Origin: Microbacterium maritypicum
GTDB lineage: Bacteria > Actinomycetota > Actinomycetes > Actinomycetales > Microbacteriaceae
NCBI RefSeq assembly: GCF_041529975.1
Contig: NZ_CP168030.1
Location: forward strand, 1,364,001 to 1,428,000
Reading direction: 5' to 3'
Length of the DNA stretch: 64,000 nt
Positions 47,698-55,600 of the stretch are shown one piece after another (position 1 is the stretch's first letter; every line of letters begins with the position of its first letter). The translations under genes and the position numbers were made by a program. The notes under the pieces are model-generated. The model saw only the letters and a list, made by a program, of their open reading frames with translations. It had not been told where the DNA came from and did not search any database.

Positions 47698-48349
47698 CAG
47701 CATCCGCGTCGTGATCGTCGACGACCACTCGATCTTCCGCTCCGGTCTGCGGGCCGACCTCGATGCCAGTGTCGATGTGGTCGGGGAGGCTGCCGACGTG
47801 CCGTCCGCCATCGCGGTGATCGGCGCGACGCAGCCCGATGTGGTGCTGCTCGACGTGCACCTGCCGGGCGGCCCCGGCGACGACGCGACCGGGGGAGAGG
47901 CCGTGATCCGCGGCTCGGCGCCGACGACGGCCCGGTTCCTCGCGCTGAGCGTGTCGGATGCGGCGGCCGATGTCGTGCGGGTGATCCGCGCCGGCGCCCG
48001 CGGCTACATCACCAAGGGATCGTCCGGCATCGAGGTCAGCAAGGCCGTTCATGCCGTGGCCGACGGTGATGCGGTGTTCTCGCCGCGGCTCGCCGGCTTC
48101 GTGCTCGACGCGTTCGGGGCCGTCGCGGGGGAGACAGCGACCGCGACGGATGAGCTCGACCGGCTCTCGGCGCGCGAGCAGGAGGTCATGCGTCTGATCG
48201 CCCGCGGCTACGCCTACAAGGAGGTCGCGTCGGAGCTGTTCATCTCGATCAAGACGGTCGAGACGCACGTGTCGTCCGTGCTGCGCAAGCTGCAGCTCTC
48301 CTCGCGGCATGAACTCACCGCGTGGGCGTCGGAGCGGAGACTGCTGTAG
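47690..48349 (+). CDS. NarL/LuxR response regulator of the PspC system
   Basis: 219-aa regulator: receiver with phospho-acceptor Asp55 (VVLLDVHLPGG), LuxR-type helix-turn-helix LSAREQEVMRLIARGYAYKEVASELFISIKTVETHVSSVLRKL (residues ~160-200). GTG 47690 lies inside the kinase gene. Cognate partner of the PspC kinase, with probable targets in the divergent PspC operon. Confidence 0.93.
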   Translation: MADSIRVVIVDDHSIFRSGLRADLDASVDVVGEAADVPSAIAVIGATQPDVVLLDVHLPGGPGDDATGGEAVIRGSAPTTARFLALSVSDAAADVVRVIRAGARGYITKGSSGIEVSKAVHAVADGDAVFSPRLAGFVLDAFGAVAGETATATDELDRLSAREQEVMRLIARGYAYKEVASELFISIKTVETHVSSVLRKLQLSSRHELTAWASERRLL

Positions 48350-48386
48350 TCGCTCCACCCGACCCGCTCAGGTCGAGCGCGCGGCG

Positions 48387-48794
48387 TCAGGCCGCGAGCC
48401 AGAGGCCCTTCTGATCCGTCGCGATGGTGAGTCCGGCGGCGACCGTCTCGTCGTCGCCGATCCTGGCGCCGCGGACGATGCGCGCTCCGGCGCCAACGTC
48501 GGTGCGGACACCCACGTACGCGTGGTCCCCGATCGCGGCTCCCTGACCGATGTGCGCGTGCGCATCGACGAAAGCTCCCTCGCCGACCACGGCGTCTTCG
48601 TCGATCCAGGCACCGCGGGCGATGGTCGCCCCGGCGCCGACGCGCGCGCCCGGTTCGATATAGGCACCCGCCTCGATGTGCGCCTTCGGATGCACCTTCG
48701 CGCCATGCGCGACGAGACCTCGACCGTTCGCGTGCTTGCGGTACCGCAGCGTCGCGCCCTGGTCGTTCTCGATGTCGACGTAGTTCTTACCCAC
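48387..48794 (-). CDS. Left-handed beta-helix hexapeptide-repeat protein
   Basis: 135-aa protein with ~12 turns of the hexapeptide repeat ([LIV]-G-x4): GLVAHGAKVHPKAHIEAGAYIEPGARVGAGATIARGAWI. GTG 48794 is decided by GGGAGGA 4-5 nt upstream; the ATG at 48839 would run over a promoter region. No acceptor domain or C-terminal catalytic His is clear. Could be a stand-alone carbonic-anhydrase- or acyltransferase-like trimer. Confidence 0.8.
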   Translation of the reverse strand: MGKNYVDIENDQGATLRYRKHANGRGLVAHGAKVHPKAHIEAGAYIEPGARVGAGATIARGAWIDEDAVVGEGAFVDAHAHIGQGAAIGDHAYVGVRTDVGAGARIVRGARIGDDETVAAGLTIATDQKGLWLAA

Positions 48795-48897
48795 GATTCC
48801 TCCCGTGCTCCGGAGTTCTCCGGATATATCAACAACCACGGCACGGGCGGATTCATTCCCGCGGATGGATGTGGGGAGCGCGGTGCGTTTCGGTTCG

Positions 48898-49638
48898 CTA
48901 GTCGACGCGGGTCGCCGCGGAACCGATCATTTTCGCGAGATCCGCAGGGCGGCTCCACATCGGCCAATGCCCGGTCGGGAGATCGATGACCTCGAGATCG
49001 TCGAGGGCATCGACCTCGGCGAACATGGGATGCCCGGCGCGAGCGAGTTCCAGAAGCTGAGCGCTGGGGATGGAGCAGCAGACCAGGGTGGTGGGTACTC
49101 GGCGGCGCGCCTCATCCGTGAGTTCCACGGGCTGCCGGAGCACCGGCCCGGGCTCGGGGACGGCTCGGGCACGGAAACGCTCGAGCATCTCGGGGCTCAG
49201 GCCTTCGAGGCTGGCCTGTTGTCCGAGGATCTCGAAGGGCGGCAAGGGCAGCTCTGCCACCGTGTCGGGGAGGTCGGGCGCGAAGACGCTTCCCGCTGCG
49301 ACGGGGCCGGAGTCGACCCAGATGATCCGGCGGACGCGCTCGGGATGCCGGTCGAGGACGATGCTGAGCGGAGCGTTGGCTCCGCTGTGACCCACGAGCA
49401 CCACGGGGTTCTCCACCGAGGCGTCGGCGCGGGCCATGGCCTCTTCGATCGCCGCGGCCTGATCGTCGAGGGTCCGGGACGATCGCTCGGGATCGTGAGG
49501 GTCGAGGCCGGGGAGCGTCATCGCGATGGCGTTCTGCCCGTCGGTCGTCAGCCCTTCCTGCACCTCGTCCCAGGCCCATGCGCCGAGCCAGTGACCCGCG
49601 ATCAGGATGATGGTCGGATTCCGTGTTTCTGTCGTCAT
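48898..49638 (-). CDS. Alpha/beta-hydrolase, divergent from a WYL regulator
   Basis: 246-aa alpha/beta-hydrolase of the AB-hydrolase_6-like group: IAGHWLGAWAW oxyanion loop, VLVGHSGANAPLS nucleophile elbow (catalytic Ser ~residue 84) and TGHWPMWSRP with the catalytic His. Substrate unknown. ATG 49638. Divergent to the WYL regulator, a pairing commonly found around regulated hydrolases. Confidence 0.85.
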   Translation of the reverse strand: MTTETRNPTIILIAGHWLGAWAWDEVQEGLTTDGQNAIAMTLPGLDPHDPERSSRTLDDQAAAIEEAMARADASVENPVVLVGHSGANAPLSIVLDRHPERVRRIIWVDSGPVAAGSVFAPDLPDTVAELPLPPFEILGQQASLEGLSPEMLERFRARAVPEPGPVLRQPVELTDEARRRVPTTLVCCSIPSAQLLELARAGHPMFAEVDALDDLEVIDLPTGHWPMWSRPADLAKMIGSAATRVD

Positions 49639-49671
49639 AACCCGATGCTGGCACCGCCTCCGGACAGGTGT

Positions 49672-49690
49672 ATGTCACTATTTCTGTCAT
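49672..49690. promoter_or_regulatory. Imperfect palindromic operator between hydrolase and WYL gene
   Basis: ATGTCA (49672-49677), N7, TGTCAT (49685-49690); one mismatch in the two arms. It lies in the 73-bp gap between the divergent hydrolase and WYL genes and is AT-rich. Candidate site for the WYL-domain regulator. Confidence 0.4.
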
Positions 49691-49711
49691 GAATTCAACG
49701 AGGTGCCGGCG

Positions 49712-50407
49712 GTGAAGCGAAGCGAGCGGCTCCATGCGCTTTCCGAGATGCTGCGCCGCAACGGCACGCGAGGATGCACCGCGGATCGGCTCGCCGCCGA
49801 GTTCGAGGTGTCCGTCCGCACCGTGAAGCGCGACCTCGCCGCGCTGGCGAGCAGCGGTGCGGCGGTGTGGTCGCGCCCGGGACCCGGTGGTGGCTACGGG
49901 TTGGCATCGAGCGCCTCCCTGCCGCCCATCACGCTCTCGCCGGCCCAGGCCGTGGCGCTCCTGGCGGCCGTCTCGGCGGCGCCCGATGCTCCCTACGCCG
50001 ACCTGGCATCGGCCGGGGTGCAGAAGATCATGGACGTGCTCGATCCCCGCACACGGGAGAGGGCCGCCGACCTGGGGCGTCGAGTGTGGGTCGACGGATC
50101 GCCCCCTTCCTCCCGCGCCGTCCGGTCGGTCCTCGAGGAGGCGATGGCCGAGCAGAGGACGATCCGGATCCGCTACACCTCCCTCGCCGGTGCCACGACC
50201 GCGCGTGAGATCGAGCCCGTGATGTTCGCCTCCACGAACGGCCGGTGGTACCTGGTCGGATGGTGTCTGCTGCGCGACGCGATGCGCTGGTTCGTCGTGT
50301 CGCGAATCGAGCAGGCTCGCATGACGAACACCGCCTGCAGCGGTCATACCGTGCAGGAGGTCGGGACCCCGCCGGTGAACGCTCGGCCGGTGCACGTCGG
50401 CGGTTGA
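49712..50407 (+). CDS. WYL-domain (YafY-like) transcriptional regulator
   Basis: 231-aa regulator: HTH_11 helix-turn-helix (KRSERLHALSEMLRRNGTRGCTADRLAAEFEVSVRTVKRDLAAL) and a C-terminal WYL domain (VLEEAMAEQRTIRIRYTS, NGRWYLVGWCLLRDAMRWFVVSRIEQ). GTG 49712 has GAGGTG 6 nt upstream; GTG 49703 is an alternative. Divergent to the hydrolase. Confidence 0.85.
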   Translation: MKRSERLHALSEMLRRNGTRGCTADRLAAEFEVSVRTVKRDLAALASSGAAVWSRPGPGGGYGLASSASLPPITLSPAQAVALLAAVSAAPDAPYADLASAGVQKIMDVLDPRTRERAADLGRRVWVDGSPPSSRAVRSVLEEAMAEQRTIRIRYTSLAGATTAREIEPVMFASTNGRWYLVGWCLLRDAMRWFVVSRIEQARMTNTACSGHTVQEVGTPPVNARPVHVGG

Positions 50408-50434
50408 ACGACTCGCGCCGTTCCTGCCCGATAC

Positions 50435-51208
50435 TCAGTGCTGGCAGACCGGACACCAGAACGTGACGCGCTCGCGGGTCGGGTCGGCGCCCTGCTCGCC
50501 GCGCCGGATGAGGGTTCCGCAGCGGCGGCACGGGCGCCCGGCGCGGCCGTAGACCCAGGTGCCCTGGCCCGGACGGTCGATGCCCGTGAAGGTGCGGTTG
50601 CGGCGGTCGCGGTTGACCCGGATGGTGCGCACACCGAGGTCGAGGAGGGCGGCCACATCCACCTCGGGTGTCGGCCGTGTCGGCAGGATTCCGCGCAGGA
50701 ACAGGAGTTCTGCGGCGTATTCGTTGCCGAATCCTGCGACGTTGCGCTGATCGAGGAGGGCGACGTGGATGCTGCGGGTGTCGGCTCCGAGTCGTCGGAG
50801 GGCTTCAGCCGCATCCCAGTCGTGCGCGAGCGGATCGGGGCCCAGGTAGCCGACGAGCTGGTCCTCGTCACGAGTGGGCACGACCTCGATCTCGGCGATG
50901 TCGACCCCGACGGCATCACGCTCGGAGGTGCCGACGATCGCACGTACCTTGAAGGCCGGATGCCGCCATCTCTCGCCCGGGCGGTACGCGAACCACGCGC
51001 CGTCCATGCGCAGATGCGAATGCAGCGTGCTGTCGCCGATGCGCATGAGCAGATGCTTGCCGCGGGGAACGACGCCGTGCACGTGCTGCCCGGTCAGGTC
51101 GAGCGTCGCGAATCGGGGGACGCGGAGGTCGAAGCGGGTGACCTCGCCGCCCGCCAGCGCCTCGTCGAGGCGTCGCGCGGTGCGGAAGACGGTGTCGCCC
51201 TCGGGCAT
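50435..51208 (-). CDS. Endonuclease VIII-type DNA glycosylase (Nei/Fpg)
   Basis: 257-aa glycosylase: N-terminal MPEGDTVFRTARRL with catalytic Pro2 and Glu3, helix-two-turns-helix with AGFGNEYAAELLFLRGI, and a C-terminal zinc finger with four Cys (CRRCGTLIRRGEQ…FWCPVC). Excises oxidised bases. The start (51208) touches the stop of the EI24 gene (TGATG), so these two are coupled. Confidence 0.92.
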   Translation of the reverse strand: MPEGDTVFRTARRLDEALAGGEVTRFDLRVPRFATLDLTGQHVHGVVPRGKHLLMRIGDSTLHSHLRMDGAWFAYRPGERWRHPAFKVRAIVGTSERDAVGVDIAEIEVVPTRDEDQLVGYLGPDPLAHDWDAAEALRRLGADTRSIHVALLDQRNVAGFGNEYAAELLFLRGILPTRPTPEVDVAALLDLGVRTIRVNRDRRNRTFTGIDRPGQGTWVYGRAGRPCRRCGTLIRRGEQGADPTRERVTFWCPVCQH

Positions 51209-52053
51209 CAGGAAGCTCCCGGTCCTGTCCCGAGATGCGGCGGCGGCGGAAGCGGTGACGATACGGCATTCGGAGCGGGCGGCGGAGGTGTCATCGTCGT
51301 TCCGGAGGCCGCCGCCGTGGTGCCCGTGCGGGCGAGCATGTCGCGGGCGAGCATCGTGCTGCCGGCGACGGCGACCGGCATGATCGCGACCGCGCCGCCG
51401 GGGATCAGGAAGCAGAGTTGTGTGGCGACGCCGAAGCCGAGCACCCGTGCGCGGCTGCCCGAGAACAGTGCGGCGCGATCGAGGGGGCTCAGATCGCGCG
51501 CATCGAAGGCGCGGCCGGTGAGCTCGCGCGCCAGCAGTCGGCCGGTCAGGACGACGCCGGCGACAGCGCCCAGGAAGCCGCCGACGCCCGGGATGAGGCC
51601 GATGAGAAGCACGGAGAGGGCGATGAGGATGCCGAGGAGGACCAGTCGCAGTCCCTCGCCGAGCGTGGTCCAGAAGCTGCCGCCGTCGGCGGGCGGGGGC
51701 GAGCCGAGGTCGACCTCGACCGCGTGCCAGATGCGCTGATAGAAGGGGTCGCCGATGGTCAGGGTCAGCGCGCTGAAGACCACGCTCGCGAGAGCCAGGG
51801 CGGCGGCGACGACGACAAGGCTCACGGCGGCGCGCAGCAGACCGCGCCACGGCTCGATCCATCCGTCGGCGAACGGGGTGAGCCACGTGGACAGCGACGG
51901 CATGCCGATCACCAGCGGCACGAGCAGGGCGGCGAGCACGATGACGGCGATGATCGCCGGGATCAGGCCCAGCACCATGAGGCCCGGTCGCGTGCGCCAG
52001 AGCCCGATTCCGCGCAGCAGAGTGCGGATGCCGGCGGCGAACTCTCGGATCAT
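51208..52053 (-). CDS. EI24/CysZ-like integral membrane protein
   Basis: 281-aa protein with an EI24-domain pattern: several TM helices, including LMVLGLIPAIIAVIVLAALLV and VVVAAALALASVVFSALTLTIGDPFYQRI, and a Pro-rich C-terminus (TMTPPPPAPNAVSSPLPPPP). Start ATG 52053; the longer frame is leader. Possibly a CysZ-like sulfate-permease-type protein or a membrane homeostasis factor. Confidence 0.82.
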   Translation of the reverse strand: MIREFAAGIRTLLRGIGLWRTRPGLMVLGLIPAIIAVIVLAALLVPLVIGMPSLSTWLTPFADGWIEPWRGLLRAAVSLVVVAAALALASVVFSALTLTIGDPFYQRIWHAVEVDLGSPPPADGGSFWTTLGEGLRLVLLGILIALSVLLIGLIPGVGGFLGAVAGVVLTGRLLARELTGRAFDARDLSPLDRAALFSGSRARVLGFGVATQLCFLIPGGAVAIMPVAVAGSTMLARDMLARTGTTAAASGTTMTPPPPAPNAVSSPLPPPPHLGTGPGAS

Positions 52054-52072
52054 GGCTTCCAGCGTAGGTGGG

Positions 52073-52339
52073 TCAGTAGTGGTAGCGGGCCTGCAGGATG
52101 ATGACCTGATGGTCGTTGGCGGTGTAGACCAGTCGGTTCGTCTCATCGATGCGCCGAGACCAGGCTCCGGCCAGAGCGTGCTTCAGCGGTTCCGGCTTGC
52201 CGATCCCCTCGAAGGGGGCGTCGCGCAGGACGTCGGTCAGGAGGAGGTTGATCCGCTTCAGAGTCCGACGATCCTCGGTCTGCCAATGGAGATAGTCCTC
52301 CCACCCCTGCGACGTCCAGACCAGTACTCGCGAGGTCAT
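52073..52339 (-). CDS. yoeB: YoeB-family toxin (RelE superfamily)
   Basis: 88-aa toxin: VWTSQGWEDYLHWQTEDRRTLKRIN, FEGIGKPEPLKHALAGAWSRRIDETNRLVY and C-terminal ILQARYHY, with catalytic His87 and Tyr88 equivalents and Arg in SRRIDE. A ribosome-dependent mRNA endonuclease. ATG 52339 overlaps the antitoxin stop (ATGA). Confidence 0.93.
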   Translation of the reverse strand: MTSRVLVWTSQGWEDYLHWQTEDRRTLKRINLLLTDVLRDAPFEGIGKPEPLKHALAGAWSRRIDETNRLVYTANDHQVIILQARYHY

Positions 52340-52584
52340 GCCTCGTCGAGTGGATGTTCTGCGACATCGCCCGCCTGTGCGGCGGCGAGAGCGACGAGCA
52401 GCCGGTTCGCATTCGCGGGGGAGCGCAGAAGGTGGCTGGTCTCGATCAGGGAGTCGTATTCGGACTTCGACATGAGGACGGCGGCGCCTCGGCGGGAGAC
52501 GATCTCGATCTCGGAATGATCGAGGTTGACGCGCTCGATCAGGCCGAAGAGGTCGCGGCGCGCTTCGCTCGTGGTGATGGCCAT
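52336..52584 (-). CDS. yefM: YefM/Phd-family antitoxin
   Basis: 82-aa antitoxin with AITTSEARRDLFGLIERVNLDHSEIEIVSRRGAAVLMSKSEYDSLIETSHLLRSP, the YefM fold. ATG 52584 is preferred; ATG 52590 and 52605 are also in frame. Transcribed from the repeated operator 13 nt upstream. The N-terminal DNA-binding and C-terminal toxin-neutralising regions are both intact. Confidence 0.92.
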   Translation of the reverse strand: MAITTSEARRDLFGLIERVNLDHSEIEIVSRRGAAVLMSKSEYDSLIETSHLLRSPANANRLLVALAAAQAGDVAEHPLDEA

Positions 52585-52596
52585 GTGCATCCATTC

Positions 52597-52618
52597 TGGT
52601 ACCACTTATGGTACCACT
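52597..52618. promoter_or_regulatory. Repeated palindromic operator of yefM-yoeB
   Basis: Two exact copies of TGGTACCACT (52597-52606 and 52609-52618), 12 bp apart, each with the palindromic core TGGTACCA. They lie 13 bp upstream of the yefM start and match the autoregulatory repeat arrangement of YefM-YoeB. Confidence 0.7.
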
Positions 52619-52627
52619 CTGGATGGT

Positions 52628-55600
52628 TCAGACGACCTTGCGGAGGGTGTAGCCCCGCGGGGTGGCCACGAAGCCCGCCTCCTGCAGGGCGAGTGCGAGG
52701 TCGGTGCCGTAGACGCCTTCGCCGTTGATCTTCTCGACGGTCAGGGTGTCGAGTCGGCGGGCGCGTGCGGTGGCCGCGAGATCGGACGCGGCGGCGCGGA
52801 GCACTTCGCCGTCATCACTGAACGACAGCACGGTGCGGCCGCCGCGTTCGAGGGAGAGCACGAGGACGCCGTCGACCAGCACGACCAGGCCGCCCGCCTT
52901 GCGGCCCGGGCGATGCGAGACCCCGTCGAGCTTGGGCCAGCCGAGGGCCGCGCCATAGGGGTTCGCGGGATCGGTGGCCGCGACGGTCACGGCCTTGCGT
53001 GGCGGTGGATCGGCGAGCCCGGCGTAGGTGCGGAGTCGGTCGACCGTGCCGGAGGCGGCGAACTGTGCGGCGCCGAGCTTCTCGATCACATAACCGCGAC
53101 GGCAGTGGCCCGCCTCTTCGAAACCGGCGAGCACGCGATAGGCCTGGGCGAAGCCACCGGGAACGCCCTCGGCCTGCACGGCTCCGCGCGTGACCACGCC
53201 GTAGCGGTCGAGCAGGAGGCCCGCGGTGACGGTGGCGCGGCGGGCGGCATCCGTCTCGAGCGCTGGCAGCAGCGACCAGCGCCCGCCGATCGACGTCGGC
53301 CGAGGCGCAGGGGAACCCGTGAAGGACACCCCACGGTAGGTGCGAGCGCGGGGAGCCCGGCGCTTGACCTTGTGCGCCTGCGAACCGCCGGCGAGGAGTG
53401 AGCGGATGGGGCCGAACGTGTCGTTCGTGACGTAGCCCGACCACGTCAGCGACCACAGCGCCTCGAGCACGGACTGCTCGTTCTCGGCCGCCGCCATGTC
53501 TTTCAGCTGCGCCGCGAAGTACGCGCCGCCGACGTCGAGCGCGATGAGGATGCGCGACTCCAAAGAGTCGGAAGCGATTTCGGCGTCTCGCTCGGGCAGC
53601 GTGAACGGCGCGAGGTCGACCGGGTGCAGCGACACCCAGCCGTCGCGCCCCGGGAGGGTGCCGTGGCCGGACCAGATGACCTCGCCCGCTGCCGTGAGCT
53701 CATCGAGCATCGAGGGGGAGTAGTCGCGTACTCGCGAGGGCAGGACCAGCGATTCCCACGCACTCGCCGGGATCGGCACTCCGGCGAACTGCTCGATCAC
53801 GCTCAGCACCCCGTCGACGCCCTCCAGCGGTCGGCCCACATGCTGCCAGTCGGGCAGAAAACGCGCATACGCCTCGGGGGAGACCGGCTCGACCGACCCG
53901 CGGATGGCCGCGAGCGAGCGCATCCGCAGGCGTCGTAGCACCTCGCTGTCGCACCACTCGATCGCGTCGCCGCTGCCGGCGGCCTCGGGCAGGAAGTAGC
54001 CGCTCGTGAGTCGGCCGGCGTTCTCCAGCCGCTGCAGGGTGTGGCGGGCCACCGCGGCTCCGAGTCCGAACCGGGTGGCGACGGCATCCGTCGTGAAGGG
54101 GCCGTGCGTCCGGGCGTGCCGGGCGACGAGGTCTCCCAGCGGGTCGGCCAGCGGTTCGAGGAACGCCACCGGGATGCCCGTGGGGAGTGCGACCCCGAGC
54201 GCATCGCGCAGTCGGCCCGCGTCTTCGATCGCAGCCACCCGGCTCACGCCGCCGATCGTCACCGGAATCGCGCGCCGGGCGGTGATCAGGTCGTTGAGCA
54301 GTGCGGCGGCGGTCGCGGTGTCGACGGACTCGGCCTCCGCTTCGAGCACACTCGCGGGGTCGAGACGAGCCGCGACCTCTTCCGCATCGAGCGGTCCGAG
54401 CATCCGCAGCAGGTCAGCGACGCCCTCGAGACCGCGGGCACGGCGGTCCGGATCGAGTCGCTGCGCCTCCCGCTCGAACTGTGCGATCACCTCGGGGTCG
54501 AGCAGCTCGCGGAGCTCGACGGTTCCCAGCAACTCACCGAGAAGCGCGGGGTCGACCGAGAGCGCGGCGGCGCGGCGCTCGGCGAGCGGCGAGTCGCCCT
54601 CGTACATGAAGGCGCCCACGTATCCGAACAGCAGGTCGCGGGCATACGGCGAGGGCTGACCGGGCTCGGTCTCGACCAGGCGGATCCGGCGATCGGCGAT
54701 GGAGGTCGCGAGCTTGCGCAGGGACGGCAGGTCGTAGACGTCTTGCAGCACCTCGCGCAGCGTCTCGAGGATCACCGGGAACGTCGGATGCCGCCGCGCC
54801 ACCTCGAGCAGCTGCGCCGACCGCTGCCGCTGCTGCCAGAGGGGCGTGCGCTTGTTCGGGTTTATGCGGGGCATGAGCAGCGCCCTGGCCGCGCACTCGC
54901 GGAACCGCGAGGCGAACAGCGCGGAGCCGCCCACCTCCTCGGTGACCAGGTGCTCCAGCTCGTCGGGCTCGAACACGAACAGCTCGGCTCCGGGCGGCTC
55001 GGCTTCGGCATCGGGGATGCGAACGATGATGCCGTCGTCGCTCGCGACCGCCGATCCTTCGACACCGAGGCGCTCGCGCACGCGGGCGTTGATGGCCAGC
55101 GCCCACGGGGCGTGCACCTTCATGCCGTACGGGGAATGCAGGATGACCCGCCAGTCGCCGACCTCATCGCGGCCGCGCTCCACGGTGAGCGTGCGGTCGG
55201 TGGGGAGGGTGCCCGTCGCCTCGCGCTGCTCGGTCAGGTGCGCCATGAGGTTCGCCCGCGCCTGTTCGTCGAGCCCGGCGTCGATCAGTCGCTGCGCCGC
55301 CTTCTCGGGGGTCGCCGCCGACACTTCGCGGGAGAACGCTCCGAGCGCCTCACCGAGCTCGAACGGGCGACCGATGCCGTCGCCGTGCCAGAACGGCACC
55401 TTGCCGGGCTGCCCGTACGCGGGGATCACGTTCACACGGTCGTGAGTGATCTCGGCGATGCGCCAGCTGGTGGTGCCGAGCGTGAACACGTCGCCCACGC
55501 GCGACTCGTAGACCATCTCCTCGTCGAGCTCGCCGACGCGGGCACCGGTGCTCTCGCCCGCGACGAACACCCCGAACAGGCCGCGGTCGGGGATGGTGCC

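Noticed and set aside
44758..47811. 1,017-aa frame around the PspC gene
   Set aside because: The upstream part is antisense to the PspC-kinase and response regulator. The natural start is ATG 46377.
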